Of a stretch of 64,000 nt of DNA, positions 47,617-59,363 are shown piece by piece; position 1 is the first letter of the stretch, and the number at the start of each line of letters is the position of its first letter. The stretch lies in contig CM068380.1 of the NCBI GenBank assembly GCA_034770075.1, forward strand, positions 26,006,638 through 26,070,637, read 5' to 3'. Below the pieces are notes generated by a model, which did no database searches, was not told where the DNA came from, and saw only the letters and a program-made list of their open reading frames with translations. The DNA is from Aralia elata (Eukaryota > Streptophyta > Magnoliopsida > Apiales > Araliaceae). The position numbers were made by a program, and so were the translations under genes.

Positions 47617-49133
47617 TGTTGATGAGTAGTTTTTATACCTACGAATTAGGTACTTTTGACTTGATGAATTTATATGTTCTTAGGTATTTAATACTCGCCT
47701 TGTGTGTTGATGAGTGGTTTTTATACCTACGAATTAGGTACTTTCGACTAGATGAATTTGTATGTTCTTAGGTATTTTATGTTTATTTTTATGTATTTTT
47801 TATCTATTTGTTATATTATATGGTTTTGTATTGCTTTTATATGTTTTTGTATGTATTTTATATGTTTTAACTTTGTTTTGTAGGTATTGAATAAAGGCCC
47901 CTTGGATCGATATGTTTTGGCTTGATTTTGGCATTCCAGCTACCTGTTTCTCAATTTCACCCATGATCCAATCCGAATCTCTCAAAACTCAAAGAACAAA
48001 AGTTCTCGATATTTGTCTTAGCTTTCCAGAGCATATGGAATCACCTAATTTAAAGTTCGTATGAGAGAGTTATGGTCTTTTTACTATCGAATTTTGCATG
48101 CATTTTATACAGCAGTTGCTTCGATCTCAATTTGCGACTTCCTCCGGCCATTATCTCGACGAGCTCCAGTTATGAAAGTTATAGAACTACTTCTCAGCTT
48201 TCCATAGCCTCTTTAAACGTCGTAATCCGAGTTCGGACGAAGAAGTTATGGCTATTTTTCTAACGGACATCGAAGCTGGAAATCCTGACTCAGGGACCCT
48301 CGCTGCAGCGCGAGTTCCTAGTGTTATTGGCCATGCTGCAGCACGAAAATGTAGTAGCCAAGGTCATGCTTGACGCTGCAACGCGAGTTTCAGGCCAAAT
48401 GCCCACGCCGCAGCGCCAAGCACGAATTCTGGGCAAAATTGGGTTGTTAAATGCCTAACCTAATGACCCAAAACATTTATCTTTCAATTCATCAGCAACC
48501 TAGGGGTAGAAAGGGAGAGAGGACACAACAGAAACCCATATTTTCTCTCATCTCCATAGCTTAGCTTAGTTTATTATCTCTTTAGCTTTGTAAATAGCTT
48601 GTGATTAGCACATAGGGAGAAGTTTGGGATTCCTTGGAGCTGAAGAGCGATGATCAACACGAAAGGGAAAGCAAGGATTGGGTGAAGTCTTGGAGTTTGA
48701 AGAAGCTTTGACATAGTTTATTCTTCTCTAGTATTTCCTTTGATTTTGTCATCTAGAATTGTTGTATTTATTACTACTTATGTTTAGCTTAAAAGCTATG
48801 AACTAAATATTTGCTCTAAGGTTATAATGAAACCCTTTGTTATTTGAATTGATTAACTTATCTCTTTAGTTGGCACCATATGGTTTGGTTTAATATATCT
48901 ATGCTTAATGATTCTTGCTAAGAAATTAGTGATGATTTTGGTAATCTATAAGAAATTGGGAAATGAATTGTAGATGTATACCTTGATATATTGGCATGTG
49001 ATTATGATTTATCTATACCAATGGATTGCATAATTTGTGTGTAAGATAGGAATATACTTATATGCCATGTGTGGCCTAATTGAGAATCTATGCTTTAATT
49101 CTCTGCTTTGAATAATTCACATAGGAATGTGAG
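47617..49133. repeat. Unclassified repeat interrupted by element 4
   Basis: It begins with a direct duplication, period 88 bp, of a unit opening TGTTGATGAGTRGTTTTTA (47617 and 47705). At about 48300-48425 four GC-rich motifs of GCTGCAGCGCGAG type lie at 35-50 bp intervals in AT-rich surroundings. A cap-like leader follows, then AT-rich sequence up to 49133. The composition resembles an LTR and 5' leader of another retrotransposon, but no border, primer site or coding region could be confirmed. Confidence 0.4.
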
Positions 49134-51210
49134 TGTAGACACCCAAATTTTGCGTTTCCTTGTACTAACCATGACAGGAGGGCGAAATCGTCAATTGAAC
49201 CGGCTTGCGGGAGCAAAGGAGCGGGCACAAGGGCGAGCGCCCAACACCGCCGCAATGTTTTGGCAACCCAAGCTTACATGACAATAAAGCCGTCCAAGGC
49301 AGGCATTTCCGAATGAGGTGGCACGTCTCCCGGAAATTCCCGGACTGCAGAGCACGAGCCTGTCAGCGAAAACCGACGTTGCGGCACGAAAATCGAGGCG
49401 TGGCACGAAAATCGAGAAAGTCAAGCCCGCCAGCCGCGGATAGATCTGCGGCCAAGTGAGTGCGCCAGCACGGAAACCAGGAAATCAGCTGAGTGCGATG
49501 GGAGGCGAGCCAGCTGGCCAGCCGCAGATCCATCTGCGGCCAGCCGCAGATAGAGCTGCGGCTGGCTTTGGCCAGCCTATTTAAGCTCGGCAGCAGGCAG
49601 CATACAGGAGGTTGGGCAGTTTGCGGAAGAAGAAGAAATCAGCAGCAGTTTTAGCTCGGAAATAGAGAGAAATAGCAAAAAATTCTTGCAACAATTGAGA
49701 GAAAAAGAGAGAAATTTCCTTTGTTGTTAGATTATATCATATACATCTCATATTTCCCTCAATACACAAGTTTCTACACAATTTTGGTATCACTTGCAAG
49801 GTGAAAATCTCATTATTTTTTGCAACTTCTATCATGTTATTTGGCTAAATTTAATTGAAATTTTCAAGAATATTATTGAGCAATCATGGATTAGGGATTA
49901 TTGGTGAGGGTTCCATTGGAACAAAATTCTTCCTAATAATCCGATGATATCTAATTGGTGAAATTTCTAGTTTGTTTATGGATGTATATTAGGCGTAATT
50001 TAATTGAGTGTATTTGTAGGATGTGTTAGGCAATCTACGTTGTTATAATTGAGTATTCAACTTGTGAGTGTGTAGCAATCGTGGTTGTGAGCCTAGGAAA
50101 GCGACCCCGGGGTCCCGATCCGATGATGGACATATCTTGATGTAAGAAGTAGAGATGACGTAGTTCTCATTGTAAATATGTAATCGTTGGGCCTTAAAAC
50201 GACGCTAAGGCGAGAATCGTGCTTAAGGCCCCGAAATAGTGGAATTTGTGATTGTTGGCGTTCGGGGATATTTTGATGGCTTACATGCCCATGAATAGCC
50301 CGACGCATGTTTATGCTCGATTTGAATTATGACACGAAATTGATTTCAAAGCTAAATGATAAGATTTTCATAAAATCAATCAAATGTAGGATATTAGAAT
50401 CACGAGGTTAAAATTTGAGAAACGTTGATGAAATGTCGATTCATATCTAACGAGAAAGCTAAAGAAAAATCGTTTTCCAAAACAACACACGAAATGATTT
50501 TATAAATAATTGACGTTTTATTAAATCTTTGTGCATAGGGTGAAAGAGATCCTAGAAATTGCCCATCATTTTATGAAAGCAACGTATAGATCTCGATTCC
50601 TATTTTGACGAAGGTTTAAAACTCTTGTTTTGTTAAAACGACACTTAACGAAAATCTCATAGTTTTGATAATTAAAATCAAACCTTTTCTCATAAAGCTT
50701 TCTTGTGTATGCCGAAAAGACATTCCGAAGCATTCTCAAAGTAAAACACGATTTTCCCTAAAATCCAAATGATTCTTTCATACAAACCCACCACAACATT
50801 CACATAAGCACACATACACACACACGCACGCACACACACACACATTTCATGAATTAAAGGATAGGAGAAGCATCAAGATTGCGGTAACCGTGTTTCACGG
50901 AAGTCGAGGGGTGCCTAACACCTTCCCCTCACTTAAGCAAGCCCCCGAACTCTATGAATCTCAATTCGCAGACCAATTAATTCGGAGTCACATATGAGCC
51001 AGCGATTTATAAGAAAACGAAAACTCGGATGAGTTGGTACATCCATTTCAAATATACCAACTGGCGACTCTGGTTAATTGGCTCATCATAAAAGCGATCT
51101 TTCAAAACCCCGTCGACATCAATGCCGACCTTTTCCAAACGTCATCTAAATCAAAAGGCTAAAATTGGAAAAGACTAAAGAGACTAGAAAGCGAAAACCC
51201 GGCGTCGACA
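49134..51210 (+). repeat. Element 4 5' LTR
   Basis: A 2.08-kb LTR. Its U3-like part carries three 20-bp palindromes (49433-49562) next to a TATA-like box (49578-49585), then a purine-rich leader. A CA microsatellite lies at 50811-50843. At 51062-51072 there is an 11-base copy of the primer-site sequence. The border was set by TGTAGACACCC and by TCGACA just before the primer site; the matching 3' LTR is not in the window. Confidence 0.8.
49433..49562 (+). promoter_or_regulatory. Three 20-bp palindromes upstream of LTR TATA box
   Basis: The consensus GCCGCAGATNNATCTGCGGC occurs at 49433-49452, 49521-49540 (a perfect inverted repeat apart from the central two bases) and 49543-49562. The last ends 15 bp before TATTTAAG (49578-49585), the likely LTR core promoter. 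The copy at 49521 is identical to one at 63799-63818, upstream of the antisense genes. Confidence 0.7.
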
Positions 51211-51212
51211 GC

Positions 51213-51232
51213 TGGCGACTCTGCTGGGGACC
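51213..51232 (+). promoter_or_regulatory. Primer binding site of element 4
   Basis: TGGCGACTCTGCTGGGGACC begins 2 bp after the LTR end, and its first 18 bases match the element 3 site. This fits reverse-transcription priming by the same tRNA in both elements. Confidence 0.8.
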
Positions 51233-51953
51233 ATTAGAAGGCTTAAGCCGCGTTCAAATCTTGATGCTGTCCTATCCTTTAAAATTCATTAAAATGTGTG
51301 TGTGTGTGCGATATTTTGATTTTTTTACTTTTGTTGTGCGAATGTGTGTTGTTGTCCAATGAATGAATGATTGAAATGGAATGGCTTTACTTTAAAGAAA
51401 TCATTTGCATACGGTGAGGACGATGAATGTGAATGTATGTTGAGAGAGTACCTCCTCCTGAGGCGAACCTGTCGGTTGCTTATTACTGGACTCGATGGGG
51501 CTGCTCCCCGGAGATGGCTCAGGAAACGCACCACTCAAATCCGCTCCAATCGAAAGGGCTCAAACGAGTAGATTGCGAAGATTTGGGAACCTTCATGCCG
51601 AAAAGCCCGTGAGAGTAACCCTAGGATAGGTCATCCTCAGAATAACCCAACGCAGGAAAAGTCTCTTCATGCCTTTTTTCGTTTATATGTCTAAATGTCA
51701 TGATCTCATTTCAATATTCATACATCCCTTTTCTATGTCAAAAGAGATTACTAACCGCTGTGAATTGCAGGGAATAGTTGGGGGAGCATAATAAAGCATG
51801 TTTAGCATTGGTTATGGCACTAAAGGACTACTAACTTTCTCTTTTGCAGGGAAAGATTAAAGAACCCCAAGACACAAAAAAAGTTATAGCTTTAGCATGC
51901 ATCCATGTTTTCATTTCCCCAGGACTAAACTTCGAACCATTTGTCTCTGTAGG
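51233..51953 (+). other. Element 4 leader between primer site and gag
   Basis: About 700 bp with no supported gene; short ORFs here lack conserved features. There is no Ogre-type ORF1 before gag. Confidence 0.6.
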
Positions 51954-54149
51954 ATTGCTCCTCAAACCCGTTCGCAGTCTAAGAAAGCCCAGGTCTCTAC
52001 CTCTGAAATGGCTGATCTTCCCAATCATAGTTCCATATCTCGGGAAGAGTTTGATGACTTCAAAAAACAGATGATGGAAATGGCCACAATGTTAAAGGAA
52101 CAGTTCTTAATCAGACAGGATCCGGTAAACCAGGGATCGCATAATATTCCACCACCAGGGGATGATCAGATTCCTCCTAAAAATGGTACAAACTTACTTA
52201 AAGAGGACCAACCCCGACTCAGGGACGAGCCAGTCATCCCAAGGCCCGTTCCCATACCTAGCAGGACAGTGATTACTATCCCCGAGGAGGGGGGCAATGA
52301 CGACCTTCGGAGAAAAATGAAACACATGGAGGAAACCATCCAATCTCTAAAGGGCATAGGCTCCCTGGGCAGGGTTAATTACTCAGACCTGTGTGTTTTC
52401 CCCGGAGCCAGATATCCAGAAAAGTTCAAAGTTCCCGAGTTTGAAAAATACAATGGAAAGGGAGACCCCTATACACACTTGAAAATCTACATTGGAGAAC
52501 TCGGGTCTTATGCCGAAGACGAGGGGTTAAGAATGCAACTATTCCAGAAAAGCTTAACAGGGGAGGCAAGAATATGGTATGCCCGCCTCGACAACGCCCG
52601 AATCCACAACTGGGAGGAATTGGCCCATACTTTCTTAACCCAATACAGCTTTCAGGCCCAGATGGCTCTTGACAGGTACCAAATGACAAAGGTTAAAAAA
52701 CAGCCTAGGGAATCCTTTAGGGAATATGCGCAAAGATGGAGGGGCATGGCTGCCCAGGTAACTCCCCCGATGAGCGAATCAGAGATGGTGATGACCTTTG
52801 TAGACATTCAGGAGGCACCGTATTATGAGAGGGTCATCTCGGGGATTGGAAGACCTTTTGCGGAAATGATTAAACATGGAGAGATGGTAGACATGGGGTT
52901 GAAATCGGGTAAAATCCGGGACCTTACTGCTTTAGAAACTGCTGCCGAGCAAATACAGAATGGAAACTATGGCAGCACTTCCCGGAGAGTCCAAAAGAAG
53001 AAGGAAGAGGATGTCTCCCTCATCCTACAAGGGTCATCCAGAAAAGCAGAAAGCCACCTTCCGATACAGGTACAGAGGGGAGGGCAATCCCGACAGCCCA
53101 ATTTCACAGATCAAAGAGCAGAAGGGCGAAGAAGATATGAGGCCTCGCAAAACCGAGTATTCACCCCGCTCGGGGAGCCGCTTGAACGAGTATTAGCGGT
53201 ATTGATGGCCCAAAAGAAGATAATCAATTTGGCTCCCCCAAGTGACCCGAAGGGAAGGAGATTTGATCCAAGCAAGCGGTGCGCCTATCACTCGGGTTCC
53301 CCGGGTCATGATACACAGGATTGTTGGACATTGAAACATATAATTCAGAACATGATCGACAACGGGGAAATTGTGGTGGAGCAGCCAGACTCCCCGAATG
53401 TTAAGGCAAATCCCCTGCCAAGACATGATGGGGGGGGAGTCAATGTGACGGAGGCAAGTGAGGCTGGGGGGCCGCCAAGGTTGAACTATGTGCAGAAAAT
53501 TGAGGAGATGATCAACGTGATACATGATCATGGGGATGCCACGGGTAGCGCCCATCAGGTTGATAGGGGTAAGTACGAATAACATAGAGGGACCTGTCAA
53601 GCTGACAGCCCCGAGGCCCATCATCCTTGCAGCAAGGTCCCAACTCCCTATCAGTAGTCTGAAGACTGTACCCTGGAATTATGGGGGAATGCCAGAGGAA
53701 GCGGTCAGTTGTGCTGCCGTGACGACCAAGGGGAACCCCTTATATCTGCCCGGGGCCGAGTCCTTGAGAGCCAAAAGAGAAAAAATGAAGAGGTTTCTGA
53801 GGAAAGGGCCATAGAGTTTTTGAAAAGGATGGATCACCCAGAAATGAGGGGGATCCAGATTTTAAACGAGGAATCAACCCTAACATCAGTCATGGATCTG
53901 GTGTTGTCATCCAGTGAGCATTGCAAAACCCTGATGAAGGTTCTGGAGGAGGCATTTGTGCCCAAGGAAATTAGTGAGGAGGGTTTCGGCCGGCTGGTAG
54001 GCCACTTATTGGAAACCGATGCAATATCCTTTACAGATGAGGACATTCCCGAAGAGGGAAGGGGGCACCGAAAACCGCTACACATTGCAGTAATCTCCTC
54101 AGGATATGTCATGAATGGGGTGCTGATCGACGGGGGGGATCGGCATTGA
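51954..54149 (+). pseudogene. Element 4 gag and gag-protease linker, frameshifted
   Basis: The family-like N-terminus APQTRSQSKKA is preceded by ATT at 51954 where a start ATG would be expected; the next in-frame ATG is 52008 (MADLPNHSSI). The gag domain (about 52420-52910) has PEFEKYNGKGDPYTHLKIYI, LTGEARIWYARL, WEELAHTFLTQYSF and FREYAQRWRGMAAQV. A zinc motif CAYHSGSPGHDTQDCW follows at 53281-53328. An extra G in the run near 53565 shifts the frame before TNNIEGPVKL. A second shift lies between about 53720 and 53790, after which the linker (AIEFLKRMDHPE, FTDEDIPEEG) is open to the protease. The lesions are small indels, so they may be assembly errors. Confidence 0.82.
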
Positions 54150-57100
54150 ATATATGTCCTCTCAGTACGCTGAAGAAAATGAACATCAGTCCCAAGCGCC
54201 TGCGGGCCAGTCATGTGGTGGTTCGGGCTTTTGACGGGTCCCGGAGGGACACCATCGGAGAGATAGAATTGCCAGTGGAGATAGGACCCTGTACTTTTGA
54301 TATCTCCTTCCAAGTCCTGGATATCACGGCAAGCTACAACCTGCTGTTAGGGAGGCCGTGGATACACATGGCCGGGGCAGTTCCTTCCACGCTCCACCAA
54401 CAAATCAAGTTGATCATCGATGGGAATCTGGTAACAATCTCGGCCGAATGTGATGACCCTTCTCCTCCCAAGAATGGCCTACCAGTAATCAATGTGGATG
54501 AGTCAGCGGCGCCTGCCAGCTTCCAAGCACTAGAGATTAGCAATCCTCATTATAGATGCCTGGGAGCTCCAGCTGTGAAACCAAGGGTCTCTCCGGAACT
54601 CACCTTTGTGGCAAAGGAAATGATTAAAATGAACTTCCAACCTGGACAGGGACTAGGGAAAAGCAGTCAGGGAATCACCGAGCCCATCCACCTACCACAG
54701 CAGATAGGCAAAGCAGGATTGGGATACCATGTGGGCGCAGTACGGGGACACCGTCAGGGTGCGACCCCGATTCGACTAGTTGGCAGTCCAGTGACCAAAG
54801 TCGACAATGAGCAGGGGATCAGCGGACCTGTGATTGGGGCAGCGAATGAAGAGTTAACCCCCACATGTAATGAGTCGGCCCGGAGGGAAAGTTTCCTGCA
54901 GGAGGTCGCAAAAGAGTTTGAAACCAAATGCTATATCCCCGGACAATCAACAAGCAGTAAGGAGGGGACGAATGTTATCGCGCCACCGGGAGCCCAACAA
55001 GTTGTGCCTGTCATCGATTGGGCAGGGCTGATTATTCCTGGGAAAGATATGGAGAAGGATTCAAGCGACGTATCCGTAATCATCGGGGAGGTGTCCGATG
55101 TGAGGCCCTCCTTTATCCAGCGCATCCCAGCTGACCTGACCATCGACAATTGGACCCAGAAACCCGTGATATCCAAACAGGGGTAAAACTCGACGTCAGG
55201 GTGATTGACCCCAGATGATGGGGGAATGGAAGTTTATTTTTGTTGTTGTTTTAATTCTGCATCATTATGTCGTTTCTTCTTGTTATTTGAAAATGCGATC
55301 ATCGTGAAAAATGATTTATATATGACAAGTATTTTGTTTCATGTCAGGTGTACCAATTTGAGTAATCCTTGCCTAACAAATGGTCTTTCAAATTTGAATG
55401 ATGATTATGATTTTGACATTGAGCTGGATTTCGATTTAATGGGCATTGAACAAGACGAGACAGATTACGACGACGCACCTGATGAGATCAAAGGATGGGT
55501 CGAGGATAAACCCAAACCCAATTTGGACCAAACCATCACTATAGATATCGGAACCCCTGACCATCCAAAAGAACTCAAGATAGGGACAGACCTTAACCTC
55601 AGCCAAAAAGCAGAAATAATTGAGTTACTAAGACAATATGAGGATGTCTTTGCCTGGTCGCACGAGGATATGATCGGATTGTCCACCGACATTGTGGTGC
55701 ACCGGTTACCCATCAAGGAGGGTTTCAGGCCTGTCAAGCAGAAACTGAGGAAGTTGAAACCTGAGTGGAGTTTAAAGGTGAAGGAGGAAATCATCAAGCA
55801 GTTCAGGGCGGGAATCATTATGGTATCTACTTACCCGGAATGGCTATCCAATGTAGTCCCAGTAGCTAAGCCTGGAGGAAAGGTGAGGGTATGCGTAGAC
55901 TACAGAGATCTAAACAAGGCCAGTCTCAAGGATAACTTCCCGGTGCCTTTCATACACATCCTGGTGGATAACACAGCCCAGTAAGAAATGTATTCTTTTG
56001 TGGATTGCTTCGCGGGATATCATCAGATAATGGTGGCGGAGGAAGATCGGGAAAAGACCGCATTCATCACCCCCTGGGGCACTTTCTGCTACAGACGACT
56101 GGCTTTCGGTCTCACAAATGCAGGGGCTACTTATCAGAGAGCCATGATGGCCTTGTTCCACGATATGATGCACAATGAGATAGAGGTCTATGTGGATGAC
56201 ATTATCGTGAAATCGAAGGTAGAGTCTGATCATATAACCCATCTCAAAAAGCTATTCGATCGGCTCAGAAAGTATAATTTGAAACTCAATCCAGCCAAGT
56301 GCGCTTTCGGAGTACAGTCGGGCAAGCTCTTGGGTTTCCTGGTTAGTGATCGGGGCATTGAGTTGGATCCAGCAAAGATTAAGGCCATTGTGGATATGCC
56401 AGCACCTCGCACAGAGAAGGAGATAAGGGGATTCCTGGGGAGAATAAACTTCATCAGCCGTTTTATATCTCACTTGACGACTACATGTGAGCCGATTTTT
56501 AAATTGTTAAGAAAGGGTGCTTCCCAAGAATGGAATGAGCAGTGTCAGAGGGCTTTTCAGATCATTAAGAAACAATTGACGGAGGCACCAGTGCTGGTAC
56601 CCCCGAAGGATGGGATCCCTCTGTTTATGTATATATCGGTAAATGCCATCGCGATAGGATGTATGTTGGGACAAAAGAATGAGGCGGGTAAAGAACAGGC
56701 CATCTTTTACCTCAGCAAAAGATTTAGCCAATGTGAACAGAATTACACTCCCATTGAGAAGACCTGTTGTGCTCTGGCCTGGGCTGCAGGGAGATTACAG
56801 CACTACCTCCATGGGCATACAACGTACCTGATATCAAGAATGGATCCCCTAAAATATATTTTCGAAAGGCCCATGCTGAATTGTCGACTATCAAGATGGC
56901 AGTTAATTTTACAACAGTTTGACATGGTGTACGTGACCCAGAAGGCCATGAAAGGGCAGGGAATTGCAGATCAGTTGGCAGAAGCCCCGGCAGGAGGGAT
57001 GGAGCCGTTAGAAACTCCTCTTCCGGGCGAGGATATATTTTGGGTATCGCGCGAAAAATGTGATGACGAGGGACAATTCTGGAAGCTGTATTTTGATGGT

Positions 57101-57440
57101 GCCATGAATGCCGAGGGGGCAGGAGCCGGAGCGGTCCTAGTCTCTATCACCGGAGAACAATATCCCGTGGCCACCAAGCTTCGTTTCAGCAATTCGAACA
57201 ACACCGCTGAATACGAGGGGTGTATCTTGGGACTCCGATTGGCCCGTGACATGGGAGTAAAAAGACTAGCGGTGTTCGGGGATTCAGAATTGGTAATCAG
57301 ACAAGCAATCGGGGTATACAACACTAAGGAGCTTCGGTTACTTCCATACCATCGTTGTGTCACCCAGCTTATGCAAGAGTTCGAAGATATCGCCTTCCGC
57401 CATATTCCTCGGGGACGAAAATGATTTTGCCGATGCAATT
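54120..57440 (+). pseudogene. Element 4 protease, G-patch, RT, RNase H and second RNase H
   Basis: The protease begins at VLIDGG (54120-54137), where a run of seven G (two extra) shifts the frame within the active-site motif. The frame continues with LLLGRPWIH. A G-patch (about 54624-54735: MNFQPGQGLGKSSQGI, then GLGY) follows. An intron at 55183-55347 joins in frame to the RT exon. RT has CVDYRDLNKAS, FVDCFAGYHQI and YVDDIIVKS; a TAA stop at 55982-55984 falls between the first two. RNase H follows (about 56590-56900), with an Asn (YISVNAIAIG) where an Asp is usual. The second RNase H (about 57080-57430) has YFDGAMN, NTAEYEG and FGDSELV. One extra G near 57413 breaks the frame just before its last catalytic Asp. 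Confidence 0.87.
55183..55347 (+). other. Intron between protease/G-patch and RT
   Basis: The protease frame ends in TAA directly at GGGGTAAAAC. GT at 55183 and AG at 55346-55347, after a T-rich tract (TTTTGTTTCATGTCAG), form a 165-bp intron. Joining CAGG|G restores one frame from KQG to CTNLSNPC. An intron at this place is characteristic of Ogre elements. The 165 bp also contain stops and an ORF-like start that are not coding. Confidence 0.7.
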
Positions 57441-58835
57441 GGCGACTTTGGCTTCCTTAATCCACGTGATCAAGAGTGAGGGACAGTCCACAGATTGAGA
57501 TCACCGTACAGAATGCCCCGGCATATGAGGAAAATGTGGCAGGTGTTATCAAACGAGGTGGTGTTGACGAGGCAACCCTGGTATCACGACATAAGGGAAT
57601 ATCTGAGAGACAGATCCCTTCCCGATCAGGCAAATCGGACTGAAAGGATGAGAATTCAAAAGATGGCGATGAAGTTTTACCTGAGTGGCGATTCACTTTA
57701 CAAAAGGGATGCTGGGTTGGGACTGTTGCAATGCGTAGACGAAACGCAATCCCAAAGGATTATGAATGAAATCCATGGCGGGGTGTGTGGGCCACATATG
57801 AGTGGACCGATGTTGGCCAAAAAGATCTTGAGGACAGGGTATTATTGGTTAACGCTGAAGGCCGATTGCGATGATCATGTCAAACGGTGTTATCAATGCC
57901 AGGCGCACGGTAATGTGATCCATACACCTCCCAATGAACTGCACTGTATGACCTCCCCATGGCCATTTTCAATGTGGGGAATGGATGTAATCGGACCAAT
58001 AGAGCCCAAAGCGAGCAACGGGCACCGGTTCATTTTCGTCATGATCGATTATTTCACCAAATGGGTAGAGGCAGCTTCTTTCCCTAAAGTAACTCAGGAG
58101 GTCATCGTCAACTTCATCAGGAATAATGTCATTTGCCGATATGGGCAACCTGAGGTTTTGGTCTCCGACAATGCCAGGAATTTGAACAACGCCCTCATGA
58201 AGGAATTGTGTGACCAGTTCAAGATCAAGCATCTCAATTCCGTCATTTACCGTCCTAAGATGAATGGGGCAGTGGAGGCTGCAAATAAAAACATCAAGAA
58301 GATCATGGCAAAAATGTCTGCTAATCATCGGGGATGGCCGGATTTGTTACCCCTCACCTTGTTAGCCTACCGAACGTCAACGCGTACTTCCACAGGGGCA
58401 ACCCCATACTCCTTGGTGTATGGAATGGAGGCTGTCCTGCCAGTAGTTGTGAAGTGGAGATGGCGTCCCTCTGAATAGTGATCGATGCTCAGATAGGCGA
58501 GGAGGATTGGATGCAAAGTCGATACGACCAATTGGCCCTGATTGATGAAAGGAGAGTGGCTGCCGTTTGGCATGGTCAGCTATATCAACAGAGGATCTCT
58601 CGATCGTCGTACGATAAAAGGATAAGACTTCGGAGGTTCAGGGGAAAACGATTTGGTGTTGAAAAGAGTCATGCCTTGTCAAGACGAGGCCAGGGGGAAG
58701 TTTGCCCCGAACTGGGAAGGGCCATTTGTGATCAAGAAAGTACTATCCGGAGGGGCCCTCATATTGCAAGAAATGGATGGTGAGGTATTTCCACAACCCC
58801 TAAATTCTGACTCGGTGAAGCGGTTCTACGCTTAA
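57441..58835 (+). pseudogene. Element 4 integrase, frameshifted
   Basis: Zinc-binding region HGGVCGPHMSG ... CYQCQAHG (about 57777-57908). The DD35E core has MWGMDVIGPI, VSDNARNLNN and the Glu of GAVEAANKN. The C-terminal part is EDWMQSRYDQLALIDERR, then NWEGPFVIKKVLSGGALIL, ending VKRFYA with TAA at 58833-58835. Lesions: a lost base near 58452 (VVVKW for VVVEVE), an in-frame TGA shortly after, near 58476, and one extra G in the run 58641-58644. The three catalytic acidic residues are retained. Confidence 0.87.
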
Positions 58836-59363
58836 ATCATCAGTTCCTTTTTCCCCTGACAGCGAACTACGTAGGACCTGATCTCCCAACTTGAGGGGGT
58901 ACGTAGGCAGCCATCATGGCGCGGTCCGATCCTTAAAAAAAAAAAAAGAAAAAAAAAAAAAAACAATCCTTTCCTAACCAAAACCAATTTTCGATAGCCA
59001 GATAAAACCTTCCTACACCCTCAAAACCTTCCCGAAACCAACTGCCTAACCAGTTTCATCCCATAGTACATACCCTGATCCAACCAAACAGTTATCCAAA
59101 ATCTGAGATTCAATCCGATGAAATCAAAAGGTGTGCGGCAATATCTGTCAAATCTCCATCAAGTCTTGAGAAAAGAAAGAAGGCGAGATGTCAAAATCAT
59201 GGTCAATTGGATAAAATGATGATCCAATGGAAGGCAATGATACGACAAAAGGGGAAAATGACTAACTTTAAATGCATGTCTATATATATAAGTCGTTTTA
59301 TTACAAGATTTCTCTTTCAATAACTGATGAAACCAACATAGTCTATGCAGGAAATAAAATAAT
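58836..59363. other. Region between pol and the antisense genes
   Basis: No gene. CTACGTAGG (58867-58875) and GTACGTAGG (58899-58907), 32 bp apart, form a conserved-looking motif just after pol. An A-rich stretch follows (58936-58964). This is the 3' flank shared by the convergent sense and antisense transcription units. Confidence 0.55.

Noticed and set aside
49191..49459. Overlapping ORFs on both strands at the start of the element 4 LTR
   Set aside because: They come from locally GC-rich sequence with few stops; they are inside the LTR and differ in frame and content.
53567..53632. Possible short intron (GTAAGT...TTGCAG) in element 4 gag
   Set aside because: The frame between these sites already reads as a family-like linker (NNIEGPVKLTAPRPII), so a one-base G insertion explains the break better.
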